Positions 1-11,700 of a stretch of 64,000 bases of DNA are shown one piece after another (position 1 is the stretch's first letter; each line of letters starts with the position of its first letter). The notes beneath the pieces were generated by a model. The model searched no databases. It worked only from the letters and a program-made list of their open reading frames with translations, and was not told the DNA's origin. The stretch spans positions 72,809,856-72,873,855 of the forward strand of contig NC_054740.1 in NCBI RefSeq assembly GCF_018143015.1. Direction: 5' to 3'. Origin of the DNA: Lytechinus variegatus (Eukaryota; Echinodermata; Echinoidea; Temnopleuroida; Toxopneustidae). The translations under genes were made by a program, and so were the position numbers.

Positions 1-710
1 TATAACTTTCTATCCCCACACTGAAAGTCATCGTGACCTTTGAAAAAAACGATGTCAAATGGCTCAACTTACCCCATATATGGGGTAAGTTGAGCCACAA
101 AAACTATGTACAAAATGTATGAAGGGAGAACCAGCATGTCAATTTTTTGTTTAAAGTCTTTTCACTTGCTAATTCTCTATAAATACTAACATCCTTTAAA
201 AGGAAAAGAGCAGCCATGTAAATTTGCTCCTTTCAGCCAGCATTTCAATCGATTTTTATGGTTTGTTTGTTTTTTAAGATACATTACCATAGGAATTACC
301 ATGGCTCAACTTGCCCCATGCTGTTTGGCTCAACTTACCCCAGTCCGAACTCAGTGCGATAATTTTGTATCCACACATTTATTATGCATCCATCATATAA
401 AAGACTATGACAAGAATGAAGATCCATACCTGGACTAATAATGTTGTTATCATGTCTTTATTATATTTAAAGACGTGTGTGTTTATAAAGCACTTATCTA
501 TTTCACACTCTTTTTTACTTTTTTGGATGAAATTCATATTTTTCCCTCTAAAAAACTACTTTTTGTTTCAGAGTTGAAAACAATATGGTGGGGTTAGGGG
601 TTATGCTATGGGTCATCAATACATGACACCACCACAATGTCTGACTCATTCGTTATTGGCCTGGGGCTGGTGGCTCAACTTGCCCCTATGCTCAACTTAC
701 CCCGCCTTCC
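1..710. repeat. old repeat region with repeated GGCTCAACTTACCCC motif
   Basis: The motif GGCTCAACTTRCCCC recurs here in both orientations (near 61, 82, 302, 330, 670 and 690). Positions 61-96 form a perfect 36-bp palindrome of it. This looks like an inverted-repeat (MITE-like) element whose ends carry the motif, perhaps truncated by the window start. No coding sequence is convincing. Confidence 0.5.
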
Positions 711-711
711 C

Positions 712-1290
712 CTAATGAAATACATCTTTTGAATAACAAAACTAGAATCATGCATGCTTATATTCTGGAAATGGAATGGGATTGGAATACAAAGTGGAGT
801 GCATACTGAGTAATGTGCATAACATGTAATACGGATATGTATAAATATCTGGCTCCCGACATACATGTAAATTGTGTCACTAAAACCAACTCTGTGATAC
901 ATAAATATAAAATACCTGGAATACATATTATTAGACTTATTCGAATACCATTTTCATTTAGTGGCTAGGTCACAAAATACCATTAAGAACTGCTACGAAT
1001 AGACGGTTTTTATACCATTCCGTAGGATTTTCTTAAGAAGGCCTTACGAAGCTACAGTAGCGTTCGCAGACCAATCGTAGGTTCGCAGATTGAGTAGATG
1101 GTCCATTATTGTTTTAAACATCCTAGGAAACCCCTCTTTGTAAGGCAGGCTCCGCATGAATGTCATAAGAACCATGCAAGATTTAAAACTATTACGGTGA
1201 TCGCAAGAACAGCTTACGTTGTTTGTCCAGGGTTCTTACAGCATTTGTAAGAACGCCCTATGAACAGAGGTTAATCATACGGCGCTCTTA
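712..1290 (+). repeat. dispersed repeat, copy 1 (second copy near 35.74-36.32 kb)
   Basis: This segment is colinear with 35738-36320 over about 580 bp, from the shared start near GAAATACATCTTTTGAATAA to the shared end near CATGAACAGAGG, with scattered substitutions and small indels. It contains short internal CGTAAGAA-like motifs in both orientations. No ORF, tail or clear terminal repeat identifies its class. Confidence 0.6.
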
Positions 1291-2020
1291 CGAATGACTC
1301 TTCAAAGACTCATAAGGCATAGACCACAATTTCTGCAACTGTAAACTAAATCTAAAAATAATGACTTGAGATTGCTAGATCATCTTGCAACAGAAATCGT
1401 AAGACTGACAAAATAATTCTTATGAAAAACCTATGAATGTAGGGCTATTGTATCCAAAAATCATTTTGTGTCTCAAGGAGGTCTAAAGTTGATATTAAGA
1501 AGGCTATGAGAACCTATGCCCCAACTACGAACTCAAGTATCCATTTGACCAGTCACCAGTGAGATTCGTATGAAGCTTTGTGACTGTATTTTAAGGCATA
1601 TCGACAGCTAGATATCAGCTCAAAAATTGTTAAATATACCTGTACATGTAGGCGCCTTTCCAAAAGTCAGCACCACGTTTTTCATGCAGAACTCCTGTGA
1701 GGGAATTGCCATTAGAAATCCTCACTGTTCATAATGGACAAAATAATGGGAAATGCACAATGAAACGACTTCTAGTGCCTTCATTGCGGGATTCCTGCTT
1801 CAAGACGTAACTCAGCCTAAAGTTGCTTTAGGCTGCATACAACATATTAGAATCTAAACATTCCCTAACAAAAGCCCTAAAATGTTAAGTCCGGTCTACC
1901 TTTAGTTATGGAGTTCTTGAATACTCGGATATTAACGAGTCTCATGCTAGCCAGTTGCCCTGCTCAGTCATGACATGGGGACAAATCAGGAGGTAAGAGG
2001 TGTTTAATAAATCTGACTAA
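1291..2020. other. non-coding stretch, nothing recognised
   Basis: There is no sustained ORF and no splice-flanked coding segment. Some CGTAAGA-type motifs continue from the preceding repeat, so the repeat may extend further here in degraded form. Confidence 0.4.
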
Positions 2021-2024
2021 ACAA

Positions 2025-2580
2025 GTGGTGGATACAGGGAGGGGTACATCCAGCCGTCCCCCGCCCAACCCCTTCCCCGAGGCACCCCCAAACAATAAAC
2101 AGATACTGAGCAAAAATATTACACAAGACGACACAATGAAAAACAACCGTGAATGCAACTGTAGAAACCCCGCACAATGTCCAACTGAAGGAAAATGTCT
2201 CGCCAAGAGCGTTGTCTACCAAGCCACAGTCGCAAGGGAGGACTGAAACATATATTGGTCACACCGACAACACATTCAAAACGCGATATAACCACAAAAG
2301 CAGCTTCAACAACAAGCAGTATACATGGTATAGGATCGCCACCACCCTCAGTCAATATATGGACATTATGGACATTAACAGCGACACACCATATCATATT
2401 CCATCCATTGGAAAATAATAAGGAAGTGCATAGCTTACCCAAATGCCTCAAAAAGATGTAACCTCTGTATCACCAAGGATATCCCTGGTATCACTGAAAA
2501 GTTTTCCATATGTCACACTGATATAGGTTCTTTAAATAGTAGAAATCAGTTGACGACACCTCGCCGACAAAGGCCTCCTC
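2025..2580 (+). mobile_element. Penelope-like element fragment, GIY-YIG endonuclease end, broken
   Basis: Translated pieces show the pattern CNCRNPAQCPTEGKCLAKS, then VVYQATV, then TYIGHTDNTFKTRYN, and finally a cysteine knuckle of the type RCNLC. This order is typical of the C-terminal GIY-YIG endonuclease region of Penelope-like retroelements: a Cys-rich linker, the GIY-YIG core (here TYIG) and a downstream CxxC. The copy is an old 5'-truncated fossil with no intact reading frame. Assignment is by motif recall, not by alignment. Confidence 0.65.
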
Positions 2581-2789
2581 TATATTAATATCAAATAATA
2601 GCCTTAATCCAATTGGACACCTTGATATTTCAATTCTTCGAACTGTCAATAATAGACTCTAGATCTCTGTAATGCATTGTGTACTGGCCATGCCTCCTAT
2701 TCACAATCTTTCATGAATTTCCCATGAATGAACTTGTATAAGCACTAATTCACTTTCACCTTGTACCTGAAGAGTGGAAGCAGCGTTAT

Positions 2790-2945
2790 TGCTGTTCCTA
2801 CGAAACAGATATGTAGTGCATGGAGCAGGGAAGACAGATACGACGCCGGCTTCAATCATTCGCCCGGGTGCGAATCCACGACCTTTGGTTAGATAAACAG
2901 ACGCTTTACCGACTTTACCAACTACTTTACCAACTACGCTCATAT
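2790..2945 (-). mobile_element. tRNA-derived SINE fragment
   Basis: On the minus strand the segment has TAGTTGGTAAAG (A-box-like) followed about 45 bp later by GGATTCGCACCCG (B-box-like), the layout of a tRNA-derived pol III promoter. Short GTTGGTAAAG units are locally repeated near the A box. No intact tRNA cloverleaf is apparent, so a SINE head is more likely than a tRNA gene. Confidence 0.45.
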
Positions 2946-3800
2946 TGTTATTATTATTTTTGTTTGATTATTTTTGCTTTACATCTGTTTTATCGTTTAT
3001 CTTGTATCATTTCATTTTTTTACTTACTATTTTTATCATTTGTTTTTAAAGATAAATTGTTTGTATTATTATTACCAATTTTACTGGGTGATCCAGGAAG
3101 ATGGGGCAATGCCGGCCCGTCTTGAGAGGCACGATTAATATTTGTAATGTAAAAATGCCCTTTTTTGCTTGTCATTTTTTTTTCGTGGTGGACATACCCT
3201 CAATTTTTTTTTTGCTTGTCAAATCTGTTCTCGTCTTTTTGATTTGTTCTCTTCTTTTGGATGGAGTGATCCTTATCCCTGTTTGACCCCTTCCCCCTTA
3301 ATCTGAAAATATGGGTATTCGCACTGGAAGTGATTCCGATCTGACTAACAGTTTCCTCATGAAGCTTAATGACCAACTTCATGGTGAAGATTTGACGGGC
3401 TGGTTGCTATAGTGTAGGACACTGGCCGGTGTGCATACATATTCATACCCTCACCCCTACCCTCACCACATAAATCGTGTTTTTTTGTCCCATTTACACA
3501 ATGAATTACACATTACACAATTTGATATATTTTTTTGTAAAATAACCATTGCTGCTCTTCTTTATTCATCAAACAAAATGTATTTACAGTGCTAACATTT
3601 GCCTCCATTTCTGGAGGGAAATACATGGTTTTCTGGATTTCACATTTTCTTCTATCTGTAAACGATATCTCAATAGGTAAAACTAAATATTAAACAGCCT
3701 ATGAATTGTTTTTTTTTCCTTTTAGATTCTTTTCCAGCGTAGCATTTATAAAAAGTATATAAAGCATAATTCAAAATTATATACATCATTTTTTTCTTTT
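2946..3800. other. AT-rich non-coding stretch
   Basis: The stretch has long T and TTTTA runs and no recognisable exon or terminal repeat. Short ORFs here are low-complexity Phe/Leu/Ile-rich and not credible proteins. Confidence 0.4.
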
Positions 3801-3803
3801 GAT

Positions 3804-4975
3804 CTAAATGAAATTCCTGATAGTATAATATGGCTGGAAATGATAACTTGGCAAAATATATTTTTGTACATTTTCTTCAACTTTTTTCCAAAATATTATA
3901 ATTATGTTACAAGAGAAAAACATATGACTGCAATCACCTTTTTGATCACAGTAAAAACATTGGTCCTTTTCTGTTAATTTCCATTTAAAAAGGTTAGCTG
4001 GTGTTGCCAAAATATTATACATGAACTTAAATTAAAATTGACCAATACATTGTCCTTAACAAACTTTAACTTGATTAACCAGACATCTATCCAAACTGGT
4101 AAACAGTCAAATACTAACGTATTATTCCAAAATTCCTCTGCTCTAGATTCTTCGCTTTTTACTTTGATCAATTCATCATATATTTTCCTAACCGTCAATT
4201 TACTTAATGAAATAATACTATCAACCAATCTAATATCATTATATACATTAACATTGGATCTAAATTCCGAATACTTATTTTGCAATAAAATTGTACTAGA
4301 AAAAAGACATGTTGCAACATAACTGAATAGCGTCTCTTATACGAGTATATTGACTGTACCACCTTCAATCCTAAACTACTATTTTAGCGCTAATCTTATC
4401 TATAGGTAGAAACCCTTGTCATCCATTAAATCCCCCACGAACAAAATATAAGAGTTTATCCAATTCATATAAAATAACATTTTTCCTTTGTATAAGATGT
4501 CTTTATTTAGCCAAATCATTTCTTTGTGATAATTATGCTGTATATGTGCTTGAATATTTCTTGAATAGTTATACCTTTTTAATAAGAAAAACGTTGATAT
4601 CAAGTTATAATATAAATAGGGTATCCTGTTTTCAAAAAAAAACATTTGTTGTTAATGTTGTATTTACAATTCATAATAACTTTTATACCACACAGTTGCT
4701 GAAACCAGTAATCAAACATACATTTAAATCCAGGGTTTAACTCATTACTCAAATATTTACAAAGCCAAAATAAATTCAACGACGCAACTTTTGTTTCAAC
4801 ATCTAACATATTTTGGCCACCTTCCTCTATTGTGCTAACTACATTAGTTCTTTTAAACTTTGCGGGTTGTCCTTTCCATAGGAAATAAAAAAAAAATAAT
4901 TTATCGAGCTCCTTTACTATTTCTTTAGGACAAGAAAGAACTTGTGTTGTATGAATTATTTTCGACATAATCAAT
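3804..4975 (-). mobile_element. L1/Tx1-type LINE, C-terminal ORF2 fragment, broken
   Basis: Minus-strand ORFs in order encode FFYFLWKGQPAKFKR and EEGGQNMLDVETKVASLN, then a long hydrophobic, Tyr/Lys-rich stretch, then CFYCDQKGDCSHMFFSC. The pattern WKGKPAK...GGLNMxDxE...CxxC...HxFxxC is characteristic of the region after the reverse transcriptase in L1/Tx1-clade ORF2 proteins. The reading frame is split over several overlapping ORFs and the RT and endonuclease domains are absent, so this is a dead 5'-truncated copy. Confidence 0.7.
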
Positions 4976-5640
4976 TACACAATTTGAGATATAAATTATA
5001 TGAATAAGTGAGTTTTATGGACTTAATGGTACATGATTTGAGAAATTTCGGGTAAATTTCCATAACGAGTCAAGGATATTTGTTTTCATACCGAAACTGC
5101 AGGCACAAATGAAAGATTGATAAAACTCTAGAACCGCAAAGAAAGATCAATTACCAAACACCAGCGATTCACAGCAATGGATTATAATGATAAGTGAGGG
5201 TGTATTGAAATATTTAAACTAAATCAAAACTATATGGTAATGTTTTGAACTGTAGGATAATGATAACTTGTACGAAGTCATTGCTTTTCCATGGGGAGAT
5301 CATGGAATTATGGAGAGATAGAGGTAGTGTGTGGGAGGGTGTGTGTGTGTGTGTCCACATTGGCGTGTGTGTGTGTGGGTGTGTGAGTGGGTTGCGGATA
5401 TGCGTCTGCGAGGGTGCGTGTGTGTGTGTGTGGAGGGGGGGGGGGCTTCCATATTAATCTCATCCTCTAGGTTCCCCTCGCTATTGTGTCGTGCTTCATT
5501 ATGAACAGTGGGAAATCCCACGTTGCCTTTGACCTTCGCTCAATACACAACGGATAATAATCATGTGTGAGCAAATATATCTGATACTACATTTCATTTT
5601 ACTCATACAGACTCTACTCACATTAATGGAACAGGGAAGC
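4976..5640. repeat. non-coding flank with (TG)n microsatellite
   Basis: About 5325-5445 is an imperfect GTGTGT/GTGCGT tract ending in a G run. The rest of the interval upstream of the Ig-GTPase gene shows no recognised element. The promoter of that gene should lie here, but no TATA box or other motif stands out. Confidence 0.6.
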
Positions 5641-5700
5641 GCTAACGTTATATTGACTGATTGATACGTCATTTATTTTCATCGAAATCTGAAATTTGTA

Positions 5701-5764
5701 ATGGATGAAATAGGAAAAGCATCTTGGTTTAGCACATTTCTGTTAGTATGTTTCCTTACTAGAG
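5701..5764 (+). CDS. Ig-GTPase gene exon 1: signal peptide
   Basis: The first ATG is followed by MDEIGKASW and the hydrophobic core FSTFLLVCFL, ending in ACTAGAG before a consensus donor GTAAGT. This is phase 1, matching exon 2. The sequence behaves like an ER signal peptide. The next downstream Ig exon in phase is 11.3 kb away, so the join is plausible but unproven. Confidence 0.6.
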
Positions 5765-8700
5765 GTAAGTTATATCTGACGTTTTATGTGTTTTTGGTTG
5801 AACAAGTGCTGCAATGTGTCATTAATGTTTTGTCAATGGTACAGAGGTGTGTAGTCGAATGTAAGTTTTCACAAGCCAATTTAGCTTCCTGATATTGTGG
5901 TTATCGGGTGAGCTATTAAAACCAACGTGTATATTCATTACTCCTTTCATGTTACTTGTTTTTATAGCGAATAACATTGCAATCTGAACCCCCATGGTTC
6001 TTGAGATAATGGGGGAAGGGGAGGGAGTGATGGTTTTCGAGTAAAGAAAACGGTCGACGTTTTGCTGTTGTATTGGAGGGATGGGGCGGGGCTTCCACCT
6101 AGTGCATAGATCCCACAGTGGCCCGTACGGCGGAGAGCGTCAATGTACATGTATATTTGCCCATCAAGAGCATTCATTCATTATTTATTTATTTAATGAA
6201 TAAAGAAAATAAATAATATTTATTTTCTTTATTTATACTGCAGTGTATATGCATGTTCCAGTTATGCAGAAATGCCCCCCCCCAAAAAAAAAATGTAAAG
6301 TGTATACTGCTATCAAACTCAACTGGTCTTACTGGCGTCACTGGCATTTTGCGTTTAGTTTTACGTATATCATGATCGGTGAATTTGTTGTGAAATCTTT
6401 CTGGTTTAATTTTTAAATATGTATTGCAAAATTAATTACACGTTTTCATTGTGAAGTATTTCACACATTTAAATTTATAATATTAAAAAAACAAGTGCCA
6501 TATTGCATGGATATTTTTTTTCTAAATACTGTTTAAAAATGTATTATTATGCAAAAGAGGCAAACCACTGAAATTAGACGAGCTGACTTATCAGGGGAAT
6601 ATATCTTGTTTCATGTCTTAAGCATAACGATAATTAAAATGAAAGTACTGAGTTCTCAAAATGCTTATAAATATATTAATGATAACATTGAAAAGAATAA
6701 TAACAATAGTACTGATAACAATAAATGATAATTACAATATATTTGATAGAATTGGTCTTCACTTGATTTTTACTGGTCCAGTTAAAATCAACTAGCCCAC
6801 TGCAAATATACTGAAACCAGAAAAAAAAATTGCCAAACTGATCCGAGGCAGACACCAGTTTGATGAAAACTCAAAAGTAAACTGGTATTACTACTTTTCT
6901 TGAACTGGTATCAATTTGATGGAATTTGTTTCTAATTGATTTTTACTGGTTCAGTTAACAATCAACCGGCCCAGTAAATATGTAATTGAAACCAGTAGAA
7001 CAAAATACTGGTCATACTGGTCCAGTATACACCAGTTTGATGAAACACAAGTTAGCTAGTGCTTGAACTGGTATAAATTTGATGGAATTTGTTTCCAGCT
7101 GATTTTTACTGTTCCAGTTAAAAATCAACTGGCCCAGTATAAATGTACTGGAAACCATAATAAAATACTGTTCATGCTGATCCAGTATACACCAGTTTGA
7201 TGAAAACAATTTGGCTGGTATTATTAATTTTCTTGAACAGGTATGCCCTTAAGGTACTGCTATCCAGTTGGTTTTTACTGGTCCAGTTAAAAATCAACTG
7301 GCCCACTCAGTAAAAACACACTTGAAACCAGTAAATATGGTAAATAAAACAAAAGAATAAGCCTACTGGTCTAACCGTTTTTTCCCTTCTGTCTGTAATT
7401 CACCATTCAAATTATACACAGTTTGCATATGTTTAGTTTTCACGCCCTTCTTTGATGCACATACACACATACATGCACGCACACACGATCGTTCGCGGTA
7501 CGTTTTAACTCTACTCCATGCAAAGGACCACTGCACTTCAAATGAATGCGTGAGTGCGAATGTTCGAAGCGGGGAATCCTCGGTCCCCTTTGACCTTGTC
7601 TTCTATACATGTATACAGCTGGTGTTAGATGTTCGTAAGGTTCCATGCGGCGCACATTGATGTGGCGTGCGCAAATGGTATGCCCATAGGTTAATTGTTT
7701 GGAAGATATGATTTTGAAGGTGAAAAGCGTAACAGTGAAGAGACAATGAGAGGAGCATTGTGTCTTGACTATCTGATCACATTCCTGATTGCTTACCATG
7801 AGCTTGGAATGAGAAAGTAATTTGCAGATTCCTTTTGTGATTTATTTATTCATTTATTTTATTTATTGGTATATATGCACATAAAAATTGACCAGCAGCA
7901 CAACCTGAAAGGGACAATTTACAAAAATTCATGAAGTACAATACACAGATATAACAAAGCAAATGCATAAAAACATGATTACAGTATTCTACGTCAAAAC
8001 TTATCTCAAACTATTAGATGTATCTCGTAAATAGAAGTTTGAGAAAGAGATAAATAAGCAAAGTGGAAGAGCGAAAGAGAAGAAGAAGAAGAAGAGAGAG
8101 AGAGTAATGGAAAGAGAGAGAGTAATTGAAAGAAAGAGAGGGAGAGAGGGGGTATATCGTCGGCCTTATGCCAAAAGGGCCTTAACTGCTTTTGGCCATT
8201 CCGAGATAATGGCGTTTATAAAGGTTTTGGCCTCTCTAATAATCAAAAGTTTGTGGTCGTTTTTTGCTTTTGAAGCCAATTTCGATAAACGTGTTAAGTT
8301 ATTAAGTTTTACATGAAATGTGTTAAATTTATTATAAAATATTCAGAACCCTAAAATCGGGTTAAGGCCCTTTTGGCATAAGGCCGACGATATGTCCTCC
8401 AAATAGAAAGAGAAAATTGATAGAGAGAAAAAACAAAAAGTAGTGAAGAAGAGGAGGGTGACATGGAGAACATAGAAGTCAAAATACTGTAAATTATGAT
8501 TGACAGTACATAATAAAGATATGAATCCTACATGTATATGAGATACAAAATGATTTATAAATAAAAAAAATAGATTCAACATAAGAACAAATAATATAAT
8601 ACATTTTAGCAAGACAATAACTGTAATCATTTCAAATTTTCCATGTACATAGGCCTAACCTACAAAGAACCGATAGAAAGCTAAAGAAAGGATGTATAGA

Positions 8701-11700
8701 AAGAAAGAGGGACAGACAAGAAAATAAAAAGAGTAAAGTGTAAGGGACAGGACTCAAAAAGGTAAAGAGAATATTACTATAGGAAAGGGAAAGAAAGAGA
8801 AAAGGGGAGAAAAAAATAAGGTACACTGTAAGAGAGTAAGTTTACATTGTAACAACACTAACAAAAAAGAGACAGAAGGATTGTGTCAGCCGACGATCAT
8901 TTTTTTTTTGCTTGTCAAATTTTTTGGGTTAGCCACTCCTAAAATTTAGGTTGATAACATTTCTTTCTTTTTTTTTGGGGGGGGGGCTTGTCCAATTTTT
9001 TACCTGTGTCCATCCCCAAATTTCAGGTGGACTGCCCTAGATTTTGGGGCTTTGAATGAATGAATGAATCTTTATTTCGCTTCAAATCCGATAACAAACA
9101 ACAACAACAGTAAATCAATGTGATACAAGCAAATAGCAAAGAACAGAAAGTAAATATTACAGGATAATATACATAATACATATAATATACTTGTAACACC
9201 CATGAGAATAGATGGAAATGAAACGTGGTGACCTACTAAAAAGCTTAGCTTGTGGACCATAGGCCACCAGAATATTAAAAACTTACATTAGCAATCGTAT
9301 AAAACATCATAGAACAAACAAACAAAAAATTGTAGTAACCAAGGTACAGATATACATATTTACAAAAGATACACTAAAAAGTAACAGAAAATGAAATGCA
9401 GAATGCAAACAAATCCTATTAGACCTAAACTATAAGAATCTAAAATTCAAAAAGAAGAAAGAAAAGAAGAAAAAAAAAGAAAATAGGCAGAGCTCTATTT
9501 TTGCATATATAATTGTGGAAAGAATACAATTTATAAAATTAGACAAGATATAACAAGCAGGCATTCGTTTACTGATCTAAGTATTTCTTAAGCAAATCGG
9601 TCTTTAACTTGTTTCTAAAAACACTGAGGCTAACTGATTGCTTCAAAGAAGAAGGAAGGGAGTTCCATAATTTTGGCCCGGTATAAACAAATGTATTTAG
9701 CCGAAAACTAGTTTTGACTAATGGCAAGTGGAGAAAAGAAACTTGTCTTGTATAGTAAGAATGGATTTGGTCATTTCTAACACATAATGAATAAATTAGG
9801 GCAAGAGGAAGTTTTCTTTTATTTAATTGATACATAATGCAACCGAGGTTGAGATCAAATATATCATGTAAATTAAGAAACTTGTTTTCATGAAACAAAA
9901 TATTAGTGTGATATCGTGAACTAACTCCACATACTAGTCTAATTACCCTTTTCTGCACTTTTAATAACCAAGCCAAATGAACTTTAGCAGCGTTACCCCA
10001 GGCAAGGATGCAATAATTCAAGTAAGGCAAAATGAGAGTTGAGTACAACATGCATAAAATATGTTTTGGAATATACTCTTCAATGAATTAATGACTCCTG
10101 AATTTCTGGAAAGTAGTTTACATAAATGAGATATGTGAACTTTCCAATTCAGCTTACTATCAATGTATATCCCAAGGAATTTTGTACTCAATACTTCAGT
10201 AATCTGAACATCATTAATTTAATATTATCTGGCAAATGTTGTAGGGTATTACTGAATAACATGTAGTTTGTTTTAACAAGATTTGAGGAAAGCCTGTTAG
10301 CAATGATCCATTCGTTAACAGAAATTAATTCTGAATTGATAGTTTGCAATAAATTGCAGGGGTTCTTTTCAGAAAAAAATATGCTTGAGTCATCTGCAAA
10401 CAGGATAAATGAAAGGATTTTTGATGACTGAGTGAAATCATTAGTATATATGAGAAATAATATAGGTCCAAGGAGTGAACCTTGTGGCACTCCACATGTA
10501 ATTGACTGCATAGATGACTTAACACCATTTAAAAATACAAACTGTTTTCTATCAGAGAGGTAGCTCTTGAACCACTCCAAAGCCTTACCCCGGAATCCAT
10601 AGAAAGATAGTTTATACAAAAGAACGTCATGGTCAATCGTGTCAAAGGCTTTGGAGTAGTCCAAGAATATACCGACAGTATGGAGCCCATTATCTCTTGC
10701 AGAAGAAATTTTGTCAATGAAATGCAGCAGAGCATGAGAGGTAGTGTGTTTTTCACGAAAACCAAATTGTTCAGGAGCGAGAATATTATTGATTTTCAAA
10801 AACTTCATAACACGAACAGAAATTATTTTTTCAAGAATTTTAGAAAATCATGTAAGAAGAGAGATGGGCCGGTAGTTTCCAACTTCCTGAGGATTTCCCT
10901 TTTTGTATATCGGCACAACTTTGGCTATCTTCATACTCAAAGGAACGATTCCATGTACAATAGATAAATTGAATATATGGGTAATAGGAGAAACAATATC
11001 AATGACTTCTTTAATAAGCTTGTTAGATAGTCCATCAGTGGCGTACCGTGGGTTACAGCATTGGGGGGGCACCAGCAAAATTTCGAGTCACTTAGGGAGC
11101 GCGCGAAGCGCGCTCAGTTGTCAGGTATTCTGACCTAACAGAGATATTTTAAGGACATGCAGGATATGTATCTCACTGATTAAATAATGCGAGCGCGAAG
11201 CGCGAGCTGAAAATTTTTGATATTCAGAGCTAAAAAGGGACATTATAAGCAATTTTTTTGTAATCATGATATGTAACTGTGTCGCTAAACAAACAATGCG
11301 AGCGCGAATTGCGAGCTAATTTTTTTTTATATATTGAACCTAATTAGAGAAATTTTTAGGACTATTTCAAAATCCATAAAGAGTATAAATATCTCACCAC
11401 AGTCATCTAATGCTAGTGCCATCCTTTGCTGATTTTGTTAGAATTACATCTAAACACAGTCATGAAACACCTTTTGTAGTCACTGTAATCATGATTATCA
11501 TACGCATTTAACTAATCAAATACTGCAAGCGCGAAGCGCGGGATAAAAATTTAGGAAATTTAGACCTGAAGAGGGGCATTCTAAGGCTTGTTTGTATGTA
11601 TTCCCTAAGACCGAATGTATTTCACTAACCAAATGATGCGAGCGCGAAGCGCGAGCTTAATTTTTTTATTTATTGACCCCAAACATGGATATTTTAAGGA

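Larger units (their letters stand above)
5765..9050. other. first part of Ig-GTPase intron 1
   Basis: Apart from the AT palindrome, tandem repeat, GA tract and MITE listed separately, no coding sequence is seen. The ORF around 7440-7799 on the minus strand has no splice context or recognisable domain. Confidence 0.5.

Noticed and set aside
5300-5521. His/Thr-rich ORF
   Set aside because: Translation of a GT microsatellite.
7440-7799. 119-aa minus-strand ORF in Ig-GTPase intron 1
   Set aside because: No domain, no acceptor/donor in phase, and its Cys/Val/His-rich end comes from an ACACAC microsatellite-like tract.
10629-10967. 112-aa plus-strand ORF
   Set aside because: Antisense shadow of the LINE reverse transcriptase frame.
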